NCBI GenBank assembly: GCA_027356675.1
Contig: DAHVXO010000217.1
Location: 1 to 9,892 of the forward strand
Direction: 5' to 3'
DNA: 9,892 nt
Origin: Symbiobacteriaceae bacterium
GTDB lineage: Bacteria > Bacillota_E > Symbiobacteriia > Symbiobacteriales > Symbiobacteriaceae
A model generated the notes under the pieces. That model searched no databases, was not told where the DNA came from, and was given only the letters and a program-made list of their open reading frames with translations. The translations under genes and the position numbers were made by a program. Shown one piece after another: positions 1-6,860 of this stretch; position 1 is the stretch's first letter; each line of letters opens with the position of its first letter.

Positions 1-1
1 T

Positions 2-103
2 CCGGTTCGCATGGTCGGGCTGGGGGCGGGCCGGGGCGAGTCCTGGCGTGAGCAAATGCTCCGGTTCAGCGATCCATACCGGTGGGCGGCGGGGGGCGGA
101 TGA
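2..103 (+). CDS. 3' end of an upstream gene, possibly a Y-family DNA polymerase (partial)
   Basis: An open frame enters from the left edge and gives 33 residues before a TGA at 101-103. The visible end is Arg-rich with aromatic residues (it includes GESWREQMLRFSDPYRW) and finishes in a short Gly tail. The stop overlaps the ATG of the DUF6504 gene (ATGA at 100-103), which points to translational coupling and one operon. No catalytic motif is visible. The suggestion of a Y-family (ImuB/DinB-like) polymerase rests only on context: as I recall, DUF6504 genes often sit between a Y-family polymerase gene and a dnaE-type gene. Identity is uncertain. Confidence 0.45.
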   Translation, partial: PVRMVGLGAGRGESWREQMLRFSDPYRWAAGGG

Positions 104-348
104 CCCGGATCATCAACCGCCCGGCCGACGTCACCACGGGCCCTGGCGGGGTGCCCGTCTCTTTTCGGCTGGACAGCGCCCGCCTGCAGGTGCGGGAGGT
201 GTTGGACTCATGGTGTGAGGCCGGCCGCTGGTGGGAGCAGGAGAGCGAACAGGTCACCTACCGGGTAGTGACCGCCGGTGGAGGGCTTTTCGAGCTGACA
301 TGGGTCCCTGTGCACAAGCGCTGGTATTTATATAAGGCCTACGACTAG
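100..348 (+). CDS. DUF6504 family small protein in an error-prone polymerase cassette
   Basis: This is an 82-residue soluble protein with no signal peptide or membrane segment. It starts TRIINRPADVTTGPGG, has a central stretch with VREVLDSWCEAGRWWEQE, and ends WYLYKAYD. That pattern (RPxxV near the start, a WxEAGRWW core, a final LYxxYD) matches my memory of DUF6504 proteins. The ATG at 100 overlaps the upstream stop (ATGA); a GTG at 82 is also in frame but would give a Gly-rich lead that looks unlike the family. Its biochemical role is unknown to me. The gene is coupled to the gene before it and followed 131 bp later by dnaE2, so a role in translesion synthesis, for example as a small accessory protein of the polymerases, is an inference from position only. 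Confidence 0.75.
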   Translation: MTRIINRPADVTTGPGGVPVSFRLDSARLQVREVLDSWCEAGRWWEQESEQVTYRVVTAGGGLFELTWVPVHKRWYLYKAYD

Positions 349-387
349 CTTACGCCCGCCACGGGACCAGGGATGTGTGCGCCCTTG

Positions 388-416
388 TTGACGAACATGT
401 GTTCTTATGCTACGCT
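388..416 (+). promoter_or_regulatory. Candidate sigma-A promoter of dnaE2
   Basis: TTGACG at 388-393 and TACGCT at 411-416 are separated by 17 bp. They keep the most important bases of the -35 (TTGAC) and -10 (TA...T) elements. Transcription would start near 423, leaving a leader of about 55 bases before dnaE2. A LexA box fills most of the spacer and another follows the start. A second -10-like hexamer, TATAAC at 439-444, exists but has no good -35. Confidence 0.55.
392..405 (+). promoter_or_regulatory. LexA (SOS) box 1 upstream of dnaE2
   Basis: CGAACATGTGTTCT contains the perfect Gram-positive LexA core GAAC-N4-GTTC. It lies inside the spacer of the candidate dnaE2 promoter, where bound LexA would block RNA polymerase. 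Its start is 33 bp, about three helical turns, from the start of box 2, so the two dimers would sit on roughly the same face of the DNA. Confidence 0.85.
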
Positions 417-424
417 CCGTGTAG

Positions 425-438
425 GGAACTTGTGTTCG
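425..438 (+). promoter_or_regulatory. LexA (SOS) box 2 upstream of dnaE2
   Basis: GGAACTTGTGTTCG is a second perfect GAAC-N4-GTTC core. It lies immediately downstream of the predicted transcription start, a position that gives repression by obstruction. Two intact boxes within 50 bp make SOS control of dnaE2 very likely. It also overlaps the region just ahead of the alternative -10 TATAAC at 439. Confidence 0.85.
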
Positions 439-479
439 TATAACCGGACAATCAGGGGGAAGGGGCGACCGACGGCATC

Positions 480-3400
480 ATGAGCTTTGTGCATCTGCAC
501 GTCCACTCGCCCTATTCGTTCCTCGACGGCGCCTCCCGGCTGGATGCCCTGATTCAAGAGGCGGCCCTGCAGGGCATGGGGGCGCTGGCACTGACCGATC
601 ACAACAACGTCTCCGGATCCGTACGCTTTCAGAAAAAATGCCTGGAGGCGGGTATCAAGCCCATTCAGGGCGCCGAGATCACGTTGGAGGGCGGACACCA
701 TCTGACGCTGCTTTCCACTGGTCCGGCGGGGTACGCCAACCTCTGCCGGGTCATTACGGCTGCGCACCTGGGGGCTGATCCGGTGCCTGGGGGCCTGGGG
801 TCTGGCAGCGGTCCCGGCGCCGCAGGGCTGCTCGCCCTGGCGCCCGGCCACGACCGGCTGCAGCCCGCGGCGCCGCTCGCCGCTCTTAGCCATAGCACGG
901 ATGGGTTGATCGCCCTCTCAGGCTGCCGGCGTGGCGAGATCCCCACCCTGATCCTGCGGGGGCACCTGGCTGAAGCAGAGGCGGCCGCCCGGCGTTACGC
1001 CGCCTGGTTCCCAGGCCGGTTCTACCTGGAGGTCCAGGACACCCGCCTTCCCGGGGAGGCTGCCTTGCACACCGCCCTCCGGGACCTGGGCGAACGCCTG
1101 GGGCTCCCGCTGGTAGCCACCGGCAACGTCCACTACCGGGCCAAAGAGGAGTTTTTTGTCCACGACCTGCTCACATGCGTCCGTACGCTGACCCGTCTGG
1201 ATCAGCCTCACCCTGACCGGCGTCTCAACGCAGAACACTACTTCAAGACGGCGGCCGAAATGGGCCGCCGCTTCCGTCACCTGCCGGGGGCAGTGGCCAA
1301 TACCCTGGTGATTGCGGAGCAGTGCAGCCCCAGCCTGGACCTGCAGGCGCGGTTGTTCCCCGGCTTCCAACTCCCGGCGGGCGTAGGGAGTGCGGCTGCC
1401 TACCTGCGGGAGCTAACCTTCGCCGGGGCTGAGCGCCGCTACGGGCGTGTAACCGAACAGGTGCGCAGTCGGCTGGAGCACGAGCTGGACATCATCACCC
1501 GGCTGGGCTTTGAAGATTACTTCCTCCTGGTCTGGGATGTCGCCCGCTATGCCCGCAGCCGGGGCATCCGTTGCGCCGGCCGGGGCTCCGCCGCCGATTC
1601 AGCCGTCGCCTACTGTCTCTACATCACGGATGTGGACTCCATCGGTCGGGGGCTGCTCTTTGAGCGGTTTATGAGCCTGGAGCGAGCTGAGAAGCCGGAT
1701 ATCGACATCGACTTTGACGCCCGCCACCGGGACGCGGTGGCCGAGTATGTCTACCGTAAGTACGGGCACGATCGTGTAGCCGCCGTCGCCACATACAATA
1801 CGTACCACGCCCGCTCGGCCATCCGGGACCTTGGCAAGGCCATGGGCTTCAGCGAGGGCGAGATCGACTACCTCGCCAAGCGCATGCCCTATTTCGCCGG
1901 TGCCGACGATATCCTGGAGATCATGGGGCGTCTGCCGGAGCTACGGCAATCGGAGATTCCCTGGCACAAGTTCGCACAATTGATCCAGGCCTGCGCTCGA
2001 GTGGCCCGGCTGCCTCGCTTCCTGGGCACCCACCTGGGCGGGCTGGTCATCTCCCGGCGCCCACTCCTGGAAGTGACCCCGCTGCAGATTTCCGCCAAGG
2101 GCATCGCGGTCACCCAGTTCGATAAGGAGTACGTCGAGGAACTGGGGCTGATCAAGCTGGACCTGCTCTCCCTGCGCACGCTCTCGGCGGTCGATGACGC
2201 CTCCCGCATGATGGCCGGCACCGGCTTCGATTATGAGCAGATCGTTACCGAGGACCCCGAGACTTACCGGATGCTGGGCACTGGGGAGACCATCGGCGTC
2301 TTTCAACTGGAGAGCCCGGCCCAGCGGGCACTGCAGTCCCGGCTGGGGGCCGACCGCTTCGAGGATATCGTCGCCAGCGTGGCCATCATCCGTCCGGGAC
2401 CCATCAAGGGGAACATGGTAGAGCCCTTCCTGGCCCGCCGCAAGGGGCAGGAGGAGGTCAGCTACCTGCACCCCAAGCTCCAGCCGATCCTGGCGAAGAC
2501 TTATGGTGTGGTGCTGTTTCAGGAGCAGGTCATCGAGATTGCCACCACCGTGGCGGGATTCTCGCCAGGTGAGGCCGATCAGTTGCGCCGGGTCATGACC
2601 AAGGCACGCAACAAAGAAGACATGGTCGCCATCGGCAAGCTCTTCATTGAAAAGGCCACCGCAAACGGCGTAGACGCTGCGGTGGCCGAGACCATCTTCT
2701 CCTATATTCAGGGCTATGCCAGCTATGGCTTCTGCGAGGCGCACGCAGCGGCCTTCGCCAACACGGCCTACAAGACTGCCTACCTGGTCCGCCATCATCC
2801 CGCAGAGTACTTCGCTTCCCTCATGTCCGCACAGCCCATGGGCTACTACCCGATCAACACCCTGGCGGGCGATGCCCGGCGCCGGGGCGTGGGGCTACTG
2901 CCGCTAGACATCAACCGGAGCGAGGCGTCCTTCGTGGTGGAGGAGTGGACCCCCGAGGCTTGGGTACACTTCTGGGCGGACGGGGGGCAGTATCATCCGC
3001 CCTTTCCCGACCTGGGCAAGGCCATTCGCATTGGCTTCAAGCAGGTCAGGGGGGTGGGGGCCCCTGTGCAAGAGGCAATCGCCACCGCACGTAGCGCTGG
3101 GGGGGCGTTTACATCCCTGCTGGACTTTAGCCTGCGGACCGGGGGGCGGGTGGCGCGCGATGCCCTGGAGGCGCTGGTGTTAACCGGGGCTTTTGACCCG
3201 GTCCACGCCAACCGGCGGGAACTGCTCTGGCAGGTGCCGCAGGCACTGGAGCAGGCGCGGGCGGCGGAGGGAATTCAGGGCGCCTTGGCCCTGGGGGCTG
3301 GCCCGCTCCGGACCATTCCCGACTTCAGTCCCGCCGAGAAGTATTTGAAGGAGTATGAACTCCTGGGCCTCATGGTCCACGGGCATTACATGGCCTTCCT

Positions 3401-3719
3401 GCGGGAGCGGCTCAGGCGGGAGCACTACCTGACCGCCGCGGAGGCCAAGCAGGCGCCAGCCGGGGCCCTGGTGCGCGTGGCCGGGGTGGTCATCCGCCCG
3501 CACCGGCCGCCCACCAAGAGCGGGCGCATCGTGGTCTTCCTCTCCCTGGAGGATGAGACCGGGTTGGTGGACCTGACCATCTTCGAAGATGTCTACCAGC
3601 GCTATGGCCACCTGATCTTCACGGACCCGCGTCCACCACTGGCGGCACTGGGCAAGATCGACCGCCGGGACGGCGGGCACGTAAGCGTCACAGTCACGAA
3701 GCTGAAAGCACTGGACTAA
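480..3719 (+). CDS. dnaE2: Error-prone DNA polymerase III alpha subunit (DnaE2 / ImuC type)
   Basis: The 1079-residue protein is a C-family DNA polymerase of the length usual for DnaE2, which copies damaged templates during the SOS response. In order it shows: an N-terminal PHP domain (about 1-220, beginning HLHVHSPYSFLDG, with D40-H41 and E66); the palm with GRGSAAD at 367-373 and PDIDIDFD at 406-413, whose D407 and D409 are the likely catalytic pair; a third Asp at D561 in IKLDLLSLRT; the fingers; a helix-hairpin-helix-like region around 860-900; and a C-terminal OB-fold (about 990-1079). The PHP site has Asn216 where Asp is expected before His218. A Gly/Pro-rich insert lies near residues 100-135. 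The ATG at 480 is preceded by AAGGGG at 460-465, a rather long spacing. Two LexA boxes upstream imply SOS induction. Assignment to DnaE2 rather than the replicative DnaE rests on length, the GAFD...RRELLW segment, the LexA boxes and the DUF6504 neighbour. Confidence 0.92.
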   Translation: MSFVHLHVHSPYSFLDGASRLDALIQEAALQGMGALALTDHNNVSGSVRFQKKCLEAGIKPIQGAEITLEGGHHLTLLSTGPAGYANLCRVITAAHLGADPVPGGLGSGSGPGAAGLLALAPGHDRLQPAAPLAALSHSTDGLIALSGCRRGEIPTLILRGHLAEAEAAARRYAAWFPGRFYLEVQDTRLPGEAALHTALRDLGERLGLPLVATGNVHYRAKEEFFVHDLLTCVRTLTRLDQPHPDRRLNAEHYFKTAAEMGRRFRHLPGAVANTLVIAEQCSPSLDLQARLFPGFQLPAGVGSAAAYLRELTFAGAERRYGRVTEQVRSRLEHELDIITRLGFEDYFLLVWDVARYARSRGIRCAGRGSAADSAVAYCLYITDVDSIGRGLLFERFMSLERAEKPDIDIDFDARHRDAVAEYVYRKYGHDRVAAVATYNTYHARSAIRDLGKAMGFSEGEIDYLAKRMPYFAGADDILEIMGRLPELRQSEIPWHKFAQLIQACARVARLPRFLGTHLGGLVISRRPLLEVTPLQISAKGIAVTQFDKEYVEELGLIKLDLLSLRTLSAVDDASRMMAGTGFDYEQIVTEDPETYRMLGTGETIGVFQLESPAQRALQSRLGADRFEDIVASVAIIRPGPIKGNMVEPFLARRKGQEEVSYLHPKLQPILAKTYGVVLFQEQVIEIATTVAGFSPGEADQLRRVMTKARNKEDMVAIGKLFIEKATANGVDAAVAETIFSYIQGYASYGFCEAHAAAFANTAYKTAYLVRHHPAEYFASLMSAQPMGYYPINTLAGDARRRGVGLLPLDINRSEASFVVEEWTPEAWVHFWADGGQYHPPFPDLGKAIRIGFKQVRGVGAPVQEAIATARSAGGAFTSLLDFSLRTGGRVARDALEALVLTGAFDPVHANRRELLWQVPQALEQARAAEGIQGALALGAGPLRTIPDFSPAEKYLKEYELLGLMVHGHYMAFLRERLRREHYLTAAEAKQAPAGALVRVAGVVIRPHRPPTKSGRIVVFLSLEDETGLVDLTIFEDVYQRYGHLIFTDPRPPLAALGKIDRRDGGHVSVTVTKLKALD

Positions 3720-3761
3720 ATCAACGGGCGCCCGGCGTATTCCGTTGCCAGCAGTGCGCCG

Positions 3762-4586
3762 CTACCGATCGTCCATCTTGCGCACGGCACGCTCGGCGGC
3801 CATCATGAGTTTTACGGTACTCTCAAAGCTAGCCCGAGACCCCTCCAACCGGGGCGTCAGGTGCGGATCCAGTGCTACGGTGCCAGCGAAGCAGTCTGTC
3901 GCCAGCGCTGTCAGCAGTTCGCTTACCATTCCCTGACCATCGCCAGGCAGCACGTCCTGCACGCTGCAGCCCACCAGCCGGACGTCGCGCAGCCGAATTG
4001 AGACCAGGCGCGAGCGCACCACCTGATACGCCGGGAAGGGCGCCTCGCCCACCAGCAGCCCGGCTGCCGGATCCCACGTCAACTGAAAAGCGTGGTGCCC
4101 AATCGTCTTGACGATGGCAGCCGCCTCGGAGCCGCTGCCGGCCCACGAGCCGACCGCGTTCTCGAGGCCCAGGATCAACCCCAGGTTACCCGCCAGTTCC
4201 GCTGCCTCGGCGAGTATCTCCAACGCCTCATCGGGGCACGGGCCTGTCGCACCAACCGGCCGCAGGGGCGCCCCCACGTGGACCACCTGCGCCTTGAGCA
4301 TCACCGCGAGGTGCAGGCTCGCGGGGAGCAGAATCCGCCGGTGATAGCGCATGGACGCATCACTGGTCGCCAATTTGAACGCCTGGGGTGCAATCGCGGC
4401 CACGCGGACGTCCCAGCGCTCCAGCGCAGCACATAGGTCCCCCAGGAACCCAGGGGCGAGGTTGCTGCCCACCGGACCCTCACCCACATTTCGCAACTCT
4501 ACAGTGCGCCCGCCCCACGAGGTAATCTGTTCGCAGGCGGTATCGAGATCACGACTAATCTGGTCGGTCAGCACGGAGAGTTTCAT
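3762..4586 (-). CDS. Sugar phosphate isomerase/epimerase-like TIM-barrel protein
   Basis: A 274-residue protein with the layout of the xylose isomerase-like TIM-barrel (AP endonuclease 2) superfamily: MKLSVLTDQIS as strand 1, TVELRNV (28-34) as strand 2, VVHVGAP (101-107), LGLENAV (139-145), LTWDPAAG (169-176) and a late ALDPHL (238-243). E142 and D172 match two usual metal ligands. The His of the usual VHxKD strand is Arg here (IRLRDV, R198), and the last Glu is Asp (D240), so metal binding or substrate may differ from the textbook members. The ATG at 4584-4586 is chosen because AAGGGAG lies seven bases before it; a longer frame to 4691 has a basic, low-similarity lead and no ribosome site. 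The gene converges on dnaE2 with a 42-bp gap and is divergent from the LCP gene. The substrate is not predictable. An ATGTACAT palindrome (4602-4609) lies just before the ribosome site. Confidence 0.8.
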   Translation of the reverse strand: MKLSVLTDQISRDLDTACEQITSWGGRTVELRNVGEGPVGSNLAPGFLGDLCAALERWDVRVAAIAPQAFKLATSDASMRYHRRILLPASLHLAVMLKAQVVHVGAPLRPVGATGPCPDEALEILAEAAELAGNLGLILGLENAVGSWAGSGSEAAAIVKTIGHHAFQLTWDPAAGLLVGEAPFPAYQVVRSRLVSIRLRDVRLVGCSVQDVLPGDGQGMVSELLTALATDCFAGTVALDPHLTPRLEGSRASFESTVKLMMAAERAVRKMDDR

Positions 4587-4773
4587 CAACGGGCTCCCTT
4601 CATGTACATTTATTCCATTGGATATACGACTCCTTGGGCGAAAAAGATCGCGACTCCTGCTCTGCAGCGCCGATTTGCCAGAACTCACCACCCCGTAGTC
4701 ACGTCAAACGAAAGGGCGTCACCAGGGAGTCGCTGGGTGCGAATGGGGGCTACTGCCCAACTTGGTTCGTCTG

Positions 4774-4782
4774 TGGTATATT
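4774..4782 (+). promoter_or_regulatory. Extended -10 promoter for the LCP gene
   Basis: TGGTATATT gives an extended -10 (TG-n-TATATT), five of six bases of the consensus hexamer, with no convincing -35 at 17 bp upstream. Transcription would begin near 4789, leaving about 56 bases before the GTG at 4845. The rest of the 258-bp divergent region (4587-4844) holds no gene that I can support. Its AT-rich stretch at 4601-4626 probably carries the minus-strand promoter, but no clear hexamer pair was seen there. Confidence 0.5.
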
Positions 4783-4844
4783 CATAGCGCTGACCAGCGT
4801 CCCGGGCTTGCGCACCGGCGCTGGGTGGGAAGGGGTGAGCGCAA

Positions 4845-6248
4845 GTGAGCCGTATGCGCAGGTGGAACCGCCACCTGATTTGGATCGTGGTTGCAACGAT
4901 CGCTCTAACCCTACTAGGCGGTCTTGCCTTCTACCGGCCATTGCAGCCCAGTATCCAGGCGGTGCAGGCGGCGACCGGCCCTGACGTATCTCGCCCGTTG
5001 CCACTGCCAGTCAAGCGGATCACGTTTCTGGTGATGGGCGTTGACAAGCGCCCGGATGACATCGGTCGGGCCGACTCGATGGTGGTGGTCTCTTACGATC
5101 CCGCCGGCAATCAACTCTCGATGATCTCCCTGCCACGGGACACCTGGGCCGAGATTCCCGGGCACGGCTACGATAAGGTGAACCATAGCTACGCTTACGG
5201 CGGCGAGGGGCTCGCCGTACAGGTCGTCCAGAAGCTCCTGGGCGTGCCAATCGATCACTATGTGACCCTCACGTTTCAAGGCTTTGCGCGCATCGTGAAT
5301 GAACTCGGCGGCGTTGAAGTGGATGCTGAGAAGCGCCTGCTCTATCATGACCCGTACGACACGGCCATGGGCCCCGAGGGCCTGGTCATCGACATTCAGC
5401 CGGGTCCGCAGCAGATGGACGGCCTCACCGCGCTGAAGTACTCCCGTTTTCGCATGGACGAAGAGGGCGATTTCGGGCGCATGCGCCGCCAACAGCAGGT
5501 CATCAATGCGCTGATACGGACGGCGGCCCGGCCTTCGAACATCACGAGTCTGCCGCAGTTGATTCCCGCCCTCTCGCAGGCGGTTGCCACAGACCTCTCC
5601 GTGGCCGAGATGGTGCGGCTCGCCGCCGGCGCCAAAAATGCGCTGGCGACGCCGCTGCGCACGGGCACCCTGGGGGGGAGCCCCAAGGTCGTCAACGGGA
5701 TTTTCTACCTGATCCCCGATCTGGTTGACGACCGCTCCAAGGCCTATGAGACGCTGGTTGGGGGCCCCCCCGGGGAGGCCTTCCTCAAGCGGGCCCGCGA
5801 AGACCAGGCCGTGTACACCCGTGCGCTGGCCAAGGAACTGGATGAGGGTGCCGGTACAGCCGTTGGCGCGGGTGGGGCTGCGGCTCCGGGCACTGCACCG
5901 GGCGGCAGTGGGGAAGGCGGTAGCACCGGTGGGGCCGGGGCCGGGGTTGGCGGCCAGACGGCTACCAATGCCAGGACCCGCACGCAGCCCATCACCGTAG
6001 CCGTCATCGACGCATCAGGCAAGAACCTGCTAGCAGCTTACGTCACCAAGCTGAAGGCGGAAGGCTTCCGGGTGGCCCGGGTCGGGCACACCAGCAAGCC
6101 CATTGCGCAAACCGTGGCCCTGGACCATGCGGGTCAGGCCGGCACCGGGGACCGTTTGAAAGCGGTCTTGCCCAAAGTCATCGTGGTGCTGGCGCCGGAC
6201 AAGACCGCCGGCGAGGCCGTTGAGATCATTCTGGGCTCGGACCTTTAA
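4845..6248 (+). CDS. LytR-CpsA-Psr (LCP) family glycopolymer ligase with LytR_C domain
   Basis: The 467-residue protein is anchored by one N-terminal membrane helix (about 10-30) after a basic start (RMRRWNRH), with the rest outside the cell. The LCP catalytic domain covers about 57-225: FLVMGVDKR, RADSMVVVSYDP (75-86), SLPRDTW (95-101), KVNHSYAYGG (111-120), and ALKYSRFR followed by DFGRMRRQQQ (196-218), which carry the Arg and Asp residues that bind pyrophosphate and magnesium in the family. A Gly/Ala-rich linker (about 335-372) leads to a C-terminal LytR_C domain (about 382-467). LCP enzymes transfer undecaprenyl-linked anionic polymers such as teichoic acids or capsules to peptidoglycan. 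The GTG at 4845 is preceded by AAGGGGTGA at good spacing; an ATG at 4854 is possible. The gene stands alone between an extended -10 promoter and a terminator, so the polymer it handles is not shown by context. Confidence 0.92.
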   Translation: MSRMRRWNRHLIWIVVATIALTLLGGLAFYRPLQPSIQAVQAATGPDVSRPLPLPVKRITFLVMGVDKRPDDIGRADSMVVVSYDPAGNQLSMISLPRDTWAEIPGHGYDKVNHSYAYGGEGLAVQVVQKLLGVPIDHYVTLTFQGFARIVNELGGVEVDAEKRLLYHDPYDTAMGPEGLVIDIQPGPQQMDGLTALKYSRFRMDEEGDFGRMRRQQQVINALIRTAARPSNITSLPQLIPALSQAVATDLSVAEMVRLAAGAKNALATPLRTGTLGGSPKVVNGIFYLIPDLVDDRSKAYETLVGGPPGEAFLKRAREDQAVYTRALAKELDEGAGTAVGAGGAAAPGTAPGGSGEGGSTGGAGAGVGGQTATNARTRTQPITVAVIDASGKNLLAAYVTKLKAEGFRVARVGHTSKPIAQTVALDHAGQAGTGDRLKAVLPKVIVVLAPDKTAGEAVEIILGSDL

Positions 6249-6263
6249 TCTGGGAGCCGCCGC

Positions 6264-6297
6264 GCCCCGGCCCGCTGCCGAAGCGGACCGGGGCTTT
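6264..6297 (+). terminator. GC-rich hairpin terminator after the LCP gene
   Basis: GCCCCGG-C-CCGCT (6264-6276) pairs with AGCGG-A-CCGGGGC (6282-6294) around a five-base loop, with a single C/A mismatch. TTT follows. The stem is very strong but the T run is short, so it is a plausible rather than perfect intrinsic terminator. It begins 15 bases after the LCP stop and ends just before the zur promoter. Confidence 0.7.
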
Positions 6298-6305
6298 GGC
6301 GTCCC

Positions 6306-6334
6306 TTGACATCCCGGTGTCGGTCCCTTACACT
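6306..6334 (+). promoter_or_regulatory. Sigma-A promoter of the zur-znu operon
   Basis: A perfect -35 TTGACA (6306-6311) and a -10 TACACT (6329-6334) are 17 bp apart. The predicted start is near 6341, which places the dyad at 6348-6362 immediately inside the transcript. This is the best promoter in the window. It serves zur and, with no terminator seen before 9814, probably all genes to DUF2512. Confidence 0.8.
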
Positions 6335-6347
6335 TAGGTAGGAAAAT

Positions 6348-6362
6348 TATTAGTCAGTAATA
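6348..6362 (+). promoter_or_regulatory. Candidate Zur operator (inverted repeat)
   Basis: TATTAGTCAGTAATA is a 15-bp dyad with TATTA/TAATA arms centred on C6355; the T and A flanking the centre also pair. It lies 14-28 bp behind the -10 of the zur promoter, inside an AT-rich patch in otherwise GC-rich DNA. Fur-family operators are AT-rich dyads of this kind, so autoregulation by zinc-bound Zur is likely. The sequence is not the B. subtilis Zur consensus, so the assignment comes from position and symmetry. Confidence 0.55.
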
Positions 6363-6384
6363 CCGAGTGAGGCGGGATCAAGCG

Positions 6385-6813
6385 ATGACGGTGGGTAAGA
6401 TCCTTCAGCGGCTCAAGGAGATGGGCTGCAAGCTGACTCCCCAGCGCCGCATGCTGATCGAGGTCATGGTGGCGGCCGGGGAGAACGGGTTAGCCGCGGA
6501 CGACATCTATCAACAGGTGCGGGCCATCTATCCGGAGGTCGGGCTGGACACCATCTATCGGAACCTGCGGCTCTTTGCCAAGCTGGCCGTGGTGGAGGAG
6601 GTCAAGCTCCCCGGTAAACTGGCGCGCTACTCGCTCAACCAGCAATCCCACCAGCATGAGCTGATCTGCCTGGAATGCGGCAAGGAGACTCCCCTGACGC
6701 ACTGCCCGATTCGCGAGCTCGAGGCACTGGCGAAGAACGAGCATGGGTTCACCATCTCCAGCCATCGCATCGAGTTATTTGGGTACTGCGCTGAGTGCGC
6801 TCCTTCTAGATAG
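6385..6813 (+). CDS. zur: Fur-family zinc uptake regulator (Zur)
   Basis: The 142-residue protein has the Fur layout: an N-terminal winged helix (KLTPQRRMLIEVM at 16-28, recognition region GLDTIYRNLRLF at 53-64) and a C-terminal dimerisation domain. CLEC (95-98) and CAEC (135-138) form the structural four-Cys zinc site. H89, H91 and C107 are candidates for regulatory zinc ligands. With zinc bound, Zur represses zinc-import genes. Zinc specificity is inferred from the znuA-znuCB genes downstream; the protein itself could be called only a Fur-family member. The ATG at 6385 is chosen because AGGCGGG lies eight bases before it; the GTG at 6367 in the same frame would begin before that site. A 47-bp gap without terminator separates it from znuA, so the two are likely cotranscribed. 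Confidence 0.85.
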   Translation: MTVGKILQRLKEMGCKLTPQRRMLIEVMVAAGENGLAADDIYQQVRAIYPEVGLDTIYRNLRLFAKLAVVEEVKLPGKLARYSLNQQSHQHELICLECGKETPLTHCPIRELEALAKNEHGFTISSHRIELFGYCAECAPSR

Positions 6814-6860
6814 TAAAACTACGAACTAGGTATGCTCGGTTAGATTAAGGAGGACTCGAC

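Noticed and set aside
1941..2798. Long open frame of 285 codons on the minus strand
   Set aside because: It lies wholly inside dnaE2, whose catalytic motifs are intact on the other strand. Long antisense frames are common opposite GC-rich genes, and its protein has no recognisable domain.
3708..3757. Nested inverted repeats between dnaE2 and the isomerase (GCACTG/CAGTGC, AACGG/CCGTT, palindrome CGGGCGCCCG)
   Set aside because: Arms are short, interrupted and without T runs on either side, so a bidirectional terminator is possible but not supported well enough to list.
4587..4691. 35-residue N-terminal extension of the isomerase
   Set aside because: The extension is basic and low in similarity to the family, and it crosses a good ribosome site (AAGGGAG) placed seven bases before the internal ATG, where the barrel begins.
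5760..5774. Homopolymer tract (five G, seven C, four G) as a possible frameshift site
   Set aside because: The LCP frame continues correctly through it into a recognisable LytR_C domain, so no frameshift is needed.
5925..5950. G-run cluster with G-quadruplex potential in the LCP gene
   Set aside because: GGGG repeats here encode the Gly-rich linker. Codon bias in GC-rich DNA explains them, and there is no sign of a regulatory role.
6811..6846. Separate promoter or operator for znuA between zur and znuA
   Set aside because: TATGCT at 6831 has no matching -35, and TAGTAAAACTA is a short repeat overlapping the zur stop. Cotranscription with zur explains the layout better.
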